Part shown: positions 1-5,678 of the stretch, piece after piece | Numbering within the stretch: position 1 is the first letter of the stretch | Layout: each line of letters begins with the position of its first letter | Assembly: GCA_003557125.1 (NCBI GenBank) | Contig: PWPN01000047.1 | Location: 1-8,289 of the forward strand | Length of the DNA stretch: 8,289 bases | Source: Phycisphaerae bacterium | Lineage (GTDB): Bacteria > Planctomycetota > Phycisphaerae > UBA1845 > PWPN01 | Direction: 5' to 3' | Notes under the pieces: model-generated | What the model saw: the letters and a program-made list of their open reading frames with translations, nothing else | Told to the model about the DNA's origin: nothing | Database searches by the model: none | Position numbers and translations under genes: made by a program

Positions 1-13
1 TCTTCCGGGATCA

Positions 14-733
14 ATGGGGCATTGCATGTCTTTGCGTTTTCTGGAATCAGCCAAGGGTTCATTTTCGACGTGGTGGTTCATGCTCGTGCCGGGCGGCCTG
101 AGCTGGCTGATCGTCACGTACTATCACTTCCTGCGGCGCAGTGTCGTCAATCCGTTCGGAGAGCACGACCTCGACCCGGTCTTTCTTGCCAACAAGGGCA
201 TGGCCATCACGGCCGCCCTGATGATTGCGGTATCGGTCGCGATCGGCCCCATGGCATACTGGTCCGCACGATTCAGCCGCTGGGCCAAATCCCGACGCGA
301 GATCGGGCTTGCAGGTTTCGGATGGGCTGTCCTCCATGTCCTCACAGCCGTCGTTGCGTTGGGGGGACGATTCCCATGGAGCTGGTACACGGATAAACCG
401 CTGGTTCTGATCGCAGGGGGGTTGGCCCTGGCCCTGCTGATTCTCATAGCCGCACTTTCCAATCGCGACGCGATGCACTGGATGGGCGGCCGAAAGTGGA
501 AGCGGACGCAGCGGCTGGTTCACCTCGTCCTTGCCCTTGTGGTGCTGCATTATGTCGCCATCGGCAAGCCCGCAAACTGGCTGGCCTGGATCGAGGGACG
601 TACCTCTGTCCAGACGCCGTTGCCGCCGGGCACACTCCTGCTGACCCTGGTCCTGGCAGCCCTGCTGGCCATCCGCATTTCCGTGTGGCTTCCTGTCAGG
701 CCCCGCGCAGCGCGAAGCCGAACGCAACAATGA
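14..733 (+). CDS. Ferric reductase-like / MsrQ-like heme-binding membrane protein
   Basis: Integral membrane protein of 239 residues, close to the usual size of the MsrQ (YedZ)/ferric-reductase-like transmembrane family (roughly 200 aa). I see about six hydrophobic segments, near residues 22-38, 64-82, 97-116, 129-147, 166-184 and 205-224. The family signature is a histidine in mid-membrane (H108, in WAVLHV) and the later block GRKWKRTQRLVHLVLALVVLHY, which parallels the 'W-Q-R-LHRLVY-...-HY' stretch of MsrQ. H170 and H179 are candidate heme ligands. Family members pass quinone or flavin electrons through b-type heme to a periplasmic partner such as MsrP. No partner is in the window, although one could lie upstream of base 1. 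The histidine that MsrQ has in LHRL is Q166 here. Start is uncertain: ATG 14 has only GGGA close by, while ATG 26 has GGGG six bases upstream. The family call is fairly firm; the specific MsrQ role is not. Confidence 0.72.
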   Translation: MGHCMSLRFLESAKGSFSTWWFMLVPGGLSWLIVTYYHFLRRSVVNPFGEHDLDPVFLANKGMAITAALMIAVSVAIGPMAYWSARFSRWAKSRREIGLAGFGWAVLHVLTAVVALGGRFPWSWYTDKPLVLIAGGLALALLILIAALSNRDAMHWMGGRKWKRTQRLVHLVLALVVLHYVAIGKPANWLAWIEGRTSVQTPLPPGTLLLTLVLAALLAIRISVWLPVRPRAARSRTQQ

Positions 734-845
734 CTACATCGTTGGCCATACGCTTCGTTTTTATTGCACCGAGGATGCAACTTGCAGCGGGCCGGGCGCC
801 TGGGCGCCTGGAAATTCCGACGCGCGTGGCATAAGCTCCCAGGCC

Positions 846-852
846 AAGGAGG
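846..852 (+). promoter_or_regulatory. Strong Shine-Dalgarno for the YjbQ-family gene
   Basis: AAGGAGG lies six bases before ATG 859. It is one of the best ribosome binding sites in the window and fixes the start of the 138-residue protein. Confidence 0.85.
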
Positions 853-858
853 TGTTGC

Positions 859-1275
859 ATGAAAACGCTTACCAAAGAGCTCTGGATGGACATCCCGACA
901 CGGAGAGCCATCGTTTCGATCCACCGCGAGGTCGAACGGCTCGTCGGCGAGAGCGGCGTGAAGGAAGGCCTCGTCCTCGTCAACGCGATGCATATCACCG
1001 CCAGCGTCTTCATCAACGACAACGAGAGCGGCCTGCATCACGATTACGAGGTCTGGCTGGAGAAGCTGGCCCCGGAAAAACCCCACAGCCAATATCGTCA
1101 CAACAACGGCGAAGACAACGCCGACGGCCATCTCAAACGGCAGGTCATGGGGCGCGAGGTCGTCGTAGCCATCACGGACGGGCAACTGCACCTGGGGCCG
1201 TGGGAGCATATCTTCTATTACGAATTCGACGGCAGACGCCGCAAACGCATTCTCGTGAAAATCATCGGCCAGTAA
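859..1275 (+). CDS. yjbQ: YjbQ/UPF0047 family protein (secondary thiamine-phosphate synthase-like)
   Basis: Soluble 138-residue protein matching the single-domain YjbQ/UPF0047 family in length and motif order. Recognisable blocks are [12 protein letters not shown] at residues 45-56, H60-H61-D62, NADGHLK at 87-93 (commonly NADAHLK, so A to G here), and [13 protein letters not shown] at 113-125 followed by the basic RRRKR and the VKIIG end. The conserved histidines (45, 61, 91) and acids cluster as in the family's proposed active site. Family members show weak thiamine-phosphate synthase activity, which gave the name; the true physiological reaction is unsettled. Start is set by the strong AAGGAGG. 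It is separated by 125 bases from the membrane protein upstream and by 127 from the mutarotase downstream, so co-transcription is possible but not shown. Confidence 0.9.
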   Translation: MKTLTKELWMDIPTRRAIVSIHREVERLVGESGVKEGLVLVNAMHITASVFINDNESGLHHDYEVWLEKLAPEKPHSQYRHNNGEDNADGHLKRQVMGREVVVAITDGQLHLGPWEHIFYYEFDGRRRKRILVKIIGQ

Positions 1276-1319
1276 TGCCCGCTTTCTTGATCGGCAGGGC
1301 ATTCTTCACGACAATGCCC
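1274..1319 (+). repeat. Three-element set able to form two exclusive hairpins
   Basis: AATGCCC occurs at 1274-1280 (overlapping the yjbQ stop codon) and again at 1313-1319. Its exact reverse complement GGGCATT lies between them at 1297-1303. The middle arm can pair with the left copy (16-base loop) or with the right copy (9-base loop), but not both. No U-run follows either hairpin, so this is not a standard intrinsic terminator. It may mark the yjbQ transcript end or a regulatory leader of the mutarotase gene. Confidence 0.4.
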
Positions 1320-1402
1320 GCGATGCCAAGGCAGGCAACGCTGCCCGGGCCTTCATCGCTTCAAACAGCGTCACCCGCATGCGACGCAGGGGGCAGGCAG
1401 GT

Positions 1403-1861
1403 ATGCATCGGTTCAACGGATGGGGCATGGGCGGGATGGCTTGTATGGTCGCAGCCGCGGCGATGGGCTGCGCGAATCAGGAGGCTGCGATGAGTCGCGA
1501 ATGCACGGAGCCGGCGAAGGTTCAGCGGTTCGGCAGCGTCATCGGGATCCGCAAGGAAAACATCGAAGAGTACAAGCGGCTCCATGCGGCTGCCTGGCCG
1601 GGGGTGCTCGCGAAGATCCGCGAGTGCAACATCCGCAACTACTCGATCTTCCTGGCCGAGGTCCGACCCGACGAGTACTACCTTTTCAGTTATTTCGAGT
1701 ATGTCGGCGACGACCTCGCCAAAGAGATCGAAGAAAAAATGAAGACGGACGAGACGACCCGGAAGTGGTGGTCGTACACGGACCCGCTTCAGGAGCCCGT
1801 TCCGACGCGGCGCGAGGGGGAATGGTGGCACACGATCGAAGAGGTCTTCCACACGGATTGA
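1403..1861 (+). CDS. L-rhamnose mutarotase family protein, possible lipoprotein form with internal second start
   Basis: The core (from about residue 40) is the L-rhamnose mutarotase/RhaM fold, a ferredoxin-like dimeric barrel that interconverts alpha and beta anomers. Visible are RFGSVIGI, EEYKRLHAAAWPGV with Y57 and H61 at the positions of the RhaM catalytic Tyr/His, RNYSIFL (Y80), LFSYFEYVGDD, the tryptophan pair W122-W123 in KWWSYTDP, and the closing GEWWHTIEEVFHTD. The family is usually about 105 residues; this reading frame gives 152. The extra N-terminus looks like a lipoprotein signal: HRFNG, hydrophobic GWGMGGMACMVAAAAMG, then C23; the lipobox AMGC is imperfect. ATG 1403 follows AGGCAGG. 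A further in-frame ATG at 1490 has a perfect AGGAGG five bases before it and would give a 123-residue cytoplasmic enzyme. ATG 1379 also opens this frame but lacks an RBS. The symporter follows after 71 bases, suggesting deoxyhexose use. Family call is firm; start and location are open. Confidence 0.85.
   Translation: MHRFNGWGMGGMACMVAAAAMGCANQEAAMSRECTEPAKVQRFGSVIGIRKENIEEYKRLHAAAWPGVLAKIRECNIRNYSIFLAEVRPDEYYLFSYFEYVGDDLAKEIEEKMKTDETTRKWWSYTDPLQEPVPTRREGEWWHTIEEVFHTD
1479..1484 (+). promoter_or_regulatory. Internal Shine-Dalgarno inside the mutarotase gene
   Basis: AGGAGG, five bases before an in-frame ATG at 1490. It is stronger than the site before ATG 1403 and supports either a shorter true gene or two protein forms from one mRNA. 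Confidence 0.6.
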
Positions 1862-1932
1862 CCGATTGATCGGCTCCCTTCCGTTCGCCCGCGCCGCATG
1901 TTCAAAGGCAACCGCCGGACCAGGAGATGCAC

Positions 1933-3747
1933 ATGCTGGCGATGACCGAACGTATGGGTGCCATCGATTTGGTCATCATCGTCATTTACCTCGTGGGGAT
2001 CGTCGTGGTGGGCTGCGTGGCGGGTGCGCGTCAGCGACGCCTCGGCGAGGGCAGCAAGAATTACTTCCTGGCCGGCGGCACGCTCACTTGGCCTTTGATC
2101 GGCCTGGCGCTTTTCTCGACGAACATCTCGACCACTCACCTCGTCGGACTCGCGCAGGAAGGCTATAAGAACGGCCTGGCGCACGGCAGTTTCGAATGGA
2201 TGGCCGCCTTCACGCTGATCGCGCTGGCGCTGTTTTTCGCACCCTTCTATTTCCGCTCGAAGGTGGCCACGCTGCCGGACTTTCTCGAAAAACGCTACGG
2301 GCGCGGGGCGCGGAACTGGCTGGCGGCCCTGTCGATCCTCTCGGCTATCTTCATCCACATCGGCTTTACGCTCTACACGGGAGCCGTCGTGCTCGAAGGG
2401 CTCTTCGGCATCGACAAGATGGTCAGCATCGTCGGGATCGCGCTGCTGACGGGCCTCTACACGATCGTCGGCGGACTGTTGGCCGTCGTCGTCGCGGGCT
2501 CCATTCAGACGATCGTACTTTTGGCGGGCTCCATCTGCATCACGATCATCGGGCTCTATCACATCGGCGGATGGGGCGGCCTCGAACAGAGCGTCGACCC
2601 CGTCATGCTCACCGTGCTCCGCTCGGCCGACGACCCTGCCAATCTTCCCTGGTACTCCGTCTTCCTGGGTTACCCCGTCATCGGCCTGTGGTACTGGTGT
2701 GCCGACCAGACGATCGTTCAACGCGTGCTCGGCGCCAAGGACGAAAACCACGCACGCGTCGGCCCGCTTTTCGCCGGCTTCATCAAAATCCTGCCCATGT
2801 TCATTTTCTTCCTGCCAGGCCTTATCTGCCTCGGCCTGATCAACCAGGGACGCTTGACGCCCCTGTCGGTCCGAACGACGGGTGAAACGCTCGCGCCGGG
2901 CGAAATGCTGCCCGACAGCGAACGGCAGGTTTATCAGGCATTGGAGGCCGCGACGGAGCCGCCCTCAAGGGGCGTCGCGCCCGCGCAGCTCGTGGAAGCG
3001 AGCGGTCTCGACGACGCGACCGTCCGCGAGGCGCTGGTCTCCCTTCAGGGGCGCAAGCTGCTCGAACCGCTCGATGAAAACGTCTATGCCCACATGATCA
3101 TCCACTTGCTGCCGACGGGGCTCCGAGGCCTCATGGCCGCTGCCCTGTTGGCCGCCCTGATGAGCACCGTCTCCGGGGCGCTCAATTCGATCGCCACGCT
3201 GTTCAGCTACGATATCTTCAAACAGTGGAGGCCGGACACCTCGGAAAGAAAGCTCATCCGCGTCGGCCAGATCGTCACCTTCATCGGCATGGTCTTCGCG
3301 ATCCTCTGGTCGCCGGCCATCTCGCATTTCACTTCGATCTTCCAGGGCACGAACGCACTGATCAGCTACGTCGCGCCGCCGATCACCGTCGTTTTCCTGT
3401 GGGGGGTCTTCTGGCGGAAGGCGTCCTACCAGGGCGCGATGACCACCTTTGCCGTCGGCTCGGCCCTGGGCGGGATCGTCTTCCTTCTCGACTGGTACCG
3501 CGAATTCACCGGCTGGAACGTGCCCTTCATGATGACGACCTTCTATCTCTTCGTCATCTGCTCGGGCATCCTGGTGGCCGCCTCACTCTGGCGGCCCGCG
3601 CCGCCCTCGGCCGAGGTCGATCAGCTCGTGTGGAAGCGCCCGCTCGAGTGCCTCGAAGGGTCGGCCTGGCCCGGGATCGGCAACTTCCGGATTCTGTCCG
3701 GCGTACTCTTCGTGACGATGGTCGCGCTTTACGTGTGGTTCCGCTGA
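1933..3747 (+). CDS. SSS-family sodium/solute symporter (SGLT-like) with winged-helix-like insert
   Basis: A 604-residue inner-membrane sodium-coupled transporter of the solute:sodium symporter family. ATG 1933 is chosen because AGGAG sits six bases upstream; ATG 1927 abuts that AGGAG with no spacing. N-terminal helices begin with IDLVIIVIYLVGIVVVG; TM1 holds FSTNISTTHLVG; WYWCADQTIVQRVLGAK (from W253) matches the SGLT signature after TM6. TM8 reads GLMAAALLAALMSTVSGALNS, where S411-T412 occupy the Na2 sodium-site Ser/Ser position of vSGLT. A final helix ends in YVWFR. Residues about 306-386, between TM7 and TM8, are an insertion absent from ordinary family members; 329-382 resemble a winged helix. 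In SGLT topology this loop is extracytoplasmic. The mutarotase gene 71 bases upstream suggests a sugar such as L-rhamnose or L-fucose, but sequence alone does not fix the substrate. A 21-bp duplication spans the stop codon. Confidence 0.92.
   Translation: MLAMTERMGAIDLVIIVIYLVGIVVVGCVAGARQRRLGEGSKNYFLAGGTLTWPLIGLALFSTNISTTHLVGLAQEGYKNGLAHGSFEWMAAFTLIALALFFAPFYFRSKVATLPDFLEKRYGRGARNWLAALSILSAIFIHIGFTLYTGAVVLEGLFGIDKMVSIVGIALLTGLYTIVGGLLAVVVAGSIQTIVLLAGSICITIIGLYHIGGWGGLEQSVDPVMLTVLRSADDPANLPWYSVFLGYPVIGLWYWCADQTIVQRVLGAKDENHARVGPLFAGFIKILPMFIFFLPGLICLGLINQGRLTPLSVRTTGETLAPGEMLPDSERQVYQALEAATEPPSRGVAPAQLVEASGLDDATVREALVSLQGRKLLEPLDENVYAHMIIHLLPTGLRGLMAAALLAALMSTVSGALNSIATLFSYDIFKQWRPDTSERKLIRVGQIVTFIGMVFAILWSPAISHFTSIFQGTNALISYVAPPITVVFLWGVFWRKASYQGAMTTFAVGSALGGIVFLLDWYREFTGWNVPFMMTTFYLFVICSGILVAASLWRPAPPSAEVDQLVWKRPLECLEGSAWPGIGNFRILSGVLFVTMVALYVWFR
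2917..3078 (+). other. Winged-helix-like insert in the symporter TM7-TM8 loop
   Basis: Residues 329-382 of the symporter read as three short amphipathic helices and a hairpin: SERQVYQALEAA, then VAPAQLVEASG, then LDDATVREALVSLQGRK, then LLEPLDENVYAHM. The pattern '-A-QLVEASGL-DATVREAL--L-GRKLLE' is typical of helix-turn-helix/winged-helix domains. The transporter frame is open and continuous on both sides. Fold assignment is by eye. Confidence 0.5.
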
Positions 3748-3771
3748 GAATACGCCTGGTTCCGTTGTGAA
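3730..3771 (+). repeat. 21-bp tandem duplication across the symporter stop codon
   Basis: Copy 1 (3730-3750) and copy 2 (3751-3771) match at 17 of 21 positions and are both in the symporter frame. Copy 1 encodes YVWFR then TGA; copy 2 would encode YAWFR then TGT. The frame after the TGA stays open for 14 codons to TAG at 3790-3792. Confidence 0.75.
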
Positions 3772-3785
3772 TGTGGCAGTCGTTC

Positions 3786-3849
3786 CCTGTAGCGGCCGCC
3801 CCTCCGTCTTCGCCTTCGGTTACGCCGCGACATCCCCGTGGTGGCCATC
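3786..3849 (+). repeat. Dispersed GC-rich repeat, copy A
   Basis: Bases 3786-3807 match the reverse complement of 8118-8139 at 20 of 22 positions (core CTGTAGCGGCCG). Bases 3834-3849 match the reverse complement of 8108-8123 at 14 of 16. Copy A has about 26 extra bases between the two blocks. It sits in the spacer between two convergent genes. Confidence 0.6.
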
Positions 3850-3879
3850 CCCCGAATGGGTGTCAAATTATGACGCACC

Positions 3880-4602
3880 TTACGCTCTCATCAGCTCCGC
3901 CTCACGGAGGCTGGCCCTGGGAAACAGGATGTTGTTCTCCTTGTGGATGTGCTGATGGAGGTCGAATTCGAGCTCCGTCAGCGCATCGAGCATCGCGCGG
4001 TACGAGGGGCACGCGTCCTCGGGCGGGACATAGCCGCCGGTCAGATCGCGCAAACGTGCCAGTGCGTTGCCGGCATATTCGTGCTCGTGTTCCATGACCC
4101 GGATCGGGTTATCCAGCCCGCCGCAATGCGCGGTAGCCGAGACGTCCCCCTTTTCCATGGCGCGGATCATCGGGAACAGCACCTGTTCTTCCTTCATCAT
4201 GTGCATTTCCAGCTCGTCCTTGAGTGCCATAAAAGTGCGCTGGACATCGGCCAGTTCGCCATGCCGCTTGCAATGCGCTTCGCGCACCTTTTCCATCAGA
4301 TCGATCAAGCGCGGCAGCACGTCGCGCAGGTAGACGTGATGCGTGCGCTCGATGTGGTCGGCCAAATCCGTCAGCGAGGCTGCGTTCCAGTCCGCCTCTT
4401 TTTCAGGCGGAGTCGTCTCGTCAGCCTTGTGGAGTCGCTCGATCACCTCGTCGGCATTCAGGCCTTTTTCGGCACATGCCTGTGTGAGGGGGATATTCCC
4501 GTTGCAGCAATAATCGATTCCGTATTCCTCGAATATTTTTGAACGGCTCAGCCGTTCCGTAACCAGTTCGCCGACCGTTCGCTCGGTTGTGAGCGGTGCC
4601 AT
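3880..4602 (-). CDS. RIC/YtfE family di-iron iron-sulfur cluster repair protein
   Basis: Cytoplasmic 240-residue protein, slightly longer than YtfE (about 220 aa). An N-terminal ScdA-type domain (about residues 6-60) carries YGIDYCCNGN with C32-C33. A hemerythrin-like four-helix domain follows from about residue 75. Candidate di-iron ligands are in register with YtfE: H83 (DHIERTHH), H110, H134 and E138 (EMHMMKEEQVLFP), H172 (MEHEHEYAG), H218 and E222 (HQHIHKENNILFPRA). Family members repair Fe-S clusters damaged by nitric oxide or oxidants and can release iron. Start ATG at 4602 has GGAG seven bases upstream (complement of 4610-4613). The gene converges on the symporter and lies 86 bases downstream of the pseudogene on the same strand. 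The upstream spacer holds a short inverted repeat that could be an operator. No NO-reductase gene is in view. Function is well supported at family level. Confidence 0.95.
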   Translation of the reverse strand: MAPLTTERTVGELVTERLSRSKIFEEYGIDYCCNGNIPLTQACAEKGLNADEVIERLHKADETTPPEKEADWNAASLTDLADHIERTHHVYLRDVLPRLIDLMEKVREAHCKRHGELADVQRTFMALKDELEMHMMKEEQVLFPMIRAMEKGDVSATAHCGGLDNPIRVMEHEHEYAGNALARLRDLTGGYVPPEDACPSYRAMLDALTELEFDLHQHIHKENNILFPRASLREAELMRA

Positions 4603-4653
4603 GGGTCATCTCCATCCATGTAAGGTCAGAGTTCAACTCAATCCATATTCAAT

Positions 4654-4667
4654 GATAGGTCGCTATC
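4654..4667 (-). promoter_or_regulatory. Possible operator/promoter of the RIC gene
   Basis: On the minus strand GATAG-CGAC-CTATC is a perfect 5-bp inverted repeat. It overlaps TATCAT (complement of 4652-4657), a 5/6 match to a -10 box, about 50 bases before the start codon. No good -35 is present, as expected if activation is needed. It does not match an NsrR or FNR consensus that I recognise. Confidence 0.3.
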
Positions 4668-4688
4668 CGACTCAGAACAGGTGTGGAG

Positions 4689-5072
4689 TTACCGTAGCGG
4701 TAGAACCAGAGAGAGCGTGACAAGGCTTTGATTAGGTTGCAGTTTCGCGGCGCCGGGCATTCGCCGTCGGCCCATCGTCTCGATCGCTTCGAGATAGCAC
4801 TCGATGGCCGATATCGGCCGTTGGAGGGAATGTGATTACCCACTGCAAAGAAGTAGCCGGGGCAATCGCGGCCGAGTTCCGGACCACACGAAATCGTCAT
4901 CGAGCGCCCGGGCCAGCGCAGCCGCCGCACGCCTCGCTTCGTCCGGGTGGGCCGATTCAGGGTCCAGCCCGGTCACTTTTCGTGTGAACTGGCGGTGAAA
5001 AGGTATTCCGTGTGGGGGGATACGCTCGGGCATCTCGAGGTGGATCGCCTGCCAGCCGCGATGGTAACTCAT
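4689..5072 (-). pseudogene. Uroporphyrinogen decarboxylase-like (URO-D superfamily) gene remnant, internally deleted and frameshifted
   Basis: The N-terminal fragment begins at ATG 5072 with a kept RBS (GGAG, complement of 5079-5082) and reads MSYHRGWQAIHLEMPERIP, then HRQFTRKVTGLDPE and ALDDDFVWSG. This is the typical opening of URO-D-like proteins in which '-RGW-A----MP-RIP' precedes a 'DF-W' segment. About 60 bases later another frame gives GYFFAVGNHIPSN, and a third frame gives PISAIECYLEAIETMGRRR. Together these are the usual C-terminus (G-Y-FA-GNHIPSNVP----YLEA). A single missing base near 4818-4819 explains the second frame change: adding one restores 'SN-x-PISAIECYLEA'. Family proteins are about 340-400 residues, so some 250 or more are missing, with the junction near 4865-4900. 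The last frame stops at TAA 4689-4691. Such paralogues are methyltransferase-like rather than heme enzymes. It is unlikely to make a working product. Confidence 0.75.
4806..4819. repeat. Perfect 14-bp palindrome at the pseudogene frameshift
   Basis: GGCCGATATCGGCC is its own reverse complement. The inferred one-base deletion of the URO-D remnant falls at its edge, so the palindrome may have been created by, or may have promoted, the deletion. Confidence 0.6.
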
Positions 5073-5365
5073 CACACGCTCCGTACATCCGCGATCAGAA
5101 ACCAGGTAGGCCGAGCGAACCGCTCTCGGTCGGCCGCTGACGAGCACAGTAACGACGTCGACCGTCGGTAACAAGCCATGCCAGGGACACGGATACGGTC
5201 GGCATGTGCGGGTCGGCCTGGGGTGCGCAAAAACTGCCTTTGTCGCGCAACTTATTCCCAGTAAACAAGTTAATGAGCTTCCAGCGATCTGCCGATAGAA
5301 ATCCTCGCCCCCTTTCGAGCGCGGCGACCTTCGGGTCCGATAGAATTCAATCAGGCGAGGCGGAA
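5073..5365. other. Divergent spacer between the URO-D remnant and the 56-aa gene
   Basis: About 290 bases without a convincing gene; frames running through it lack RBS support and family resemblance. It should hold the old promoter of the remnant (leftward) and that of the small gene (rightward). I see a 7-bp stem with one G-U pair (5109-5115 with 5125-5131), a near-palindrome at 5249-5271, and TAGAAT at 5341-5346 without a matching -35. Confidence 0.5.
5249..5271. promoter_or_regulatory. AT-rich near-palindrome, candidate operator
   Basis: AACTTATT, seven spacer bases, then AACAAGTT: arms match at 7 of 8 positions when read from opposite strands. It is an AT-rich island in GC-rich DNA, 94 bases before the start of the 56-aa gene and on the upstream side of the URO-D remnant. 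Size and spacing suit a dimeric regulator. Confidence 0.4.
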
Positions 5366-5536
5366 ATGACCAAACACGAAATGATCGAGCGGATCGGCCA
5401 ACTTAACCCCACGGCCCGGCCGGATTTTCTGGCTGACTTCGATGAAGCCGATCTGAGGGCGTATCTCCACCAGTTGATCGAGCTGCAGCGTGCGCCGGAG
5501 TTCGAACGCGTGCTCGAACCGGTCACGCAGGGCTGA
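5366..5536 (+). CDS. Small conserved-looking 56-residue protein of unknown function
   Basis: ATG 5366 has GAGG five bases upstream (5357-5360), which favours it over the in-frame ATG at 5204 whose extra 54 codons look non-coding and lack an RBS. The protein is soluble and probably all-helical: MTKHEMIERIGQLN, then ARPDFLADFDEADLRAYLHQLIELQRAPEFERVLEP. The 'LN-TARP-FL--F-E-DLRAYL--L' pattern resembles small uncharacterised proteins with two packed helices. It has no cysteines and no membrane segment or signal peptide. A promoterless 141-base stretch separates it from the next promoter, so it is probably its own transcript. I do not recognise a function; a protein-interaction helix hairpin is possible. 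Confidence 0.6.
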   Translation: MTKHEMIERIGQLNPTARPDFLADFDEADLRAYLHQLIELQRAPEFERVLEPVTQG

Positions 5537-5656
5537 CAGCCGCTCGCGTACACACCAAGCGCATCGGGAACTTGTCTCCGGAGGAGGGGGCATCGGAACG
5601 ACTGTTGAAGATCCCTCCGTCCGCGTGGGTACACGTTCCGCGCATCCCGTCCCAGC

Positions 5657-5678
5657 AAGAGGACAAAGGCGCCCTCTT
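5657..5678. repeat. Inverted repeat overlapping the GNAT promoter -35
   Basis: AAGAGG (5657-5662) pairs with CCTCTT (5673-5678) across a 10-base loop; an alternative CAAAG/CTTTG pairing exists at 5664-5668 with 5676-5680. The right arm touches the -35 hexamer, so it could be an operator, or the transcript end of the small gene upstream. No U-run follows. Confidence 0.35.

Noticed and set aside
794..809. GGGCGCCT repeated twice in the spacer after the first gene
   Set aside because: Too short and GC-simple to call an element; no similar copies noticed elsewhere.
550..1302. 250-residue minus-strand open frame
   Set aside because: Covers the YjbQ-family gene and the end of the membrane protein in antisense; no RBS or recognisable motif.
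1862..1873. CCGAT-TG-ATCGG just after the mutarotase stop
   Set aside because: The stem is only 4 bp with a real loop and there is no U-run, so it is not supported as a terminator.
1789..2751. 320-residue minus-strand open frame
   Set aside because: Antisense to the symporter; extremely Asp/Arg/Gln-rich composition with no fold pattern.
5073..5174. Extension of the URO-D-like remnant upstream to 5174
   Set aside because: The residues before MSYHRGW show no family resemblance, and GGAG is placed correctly for ATG 5072.
5204..5365. N-terminal extension of the 56-residue protein
   Set aside because: The extra 54 codons lack an RBS and cross the near-palindrome; ATG 5366 has GAGG at proper spacing.
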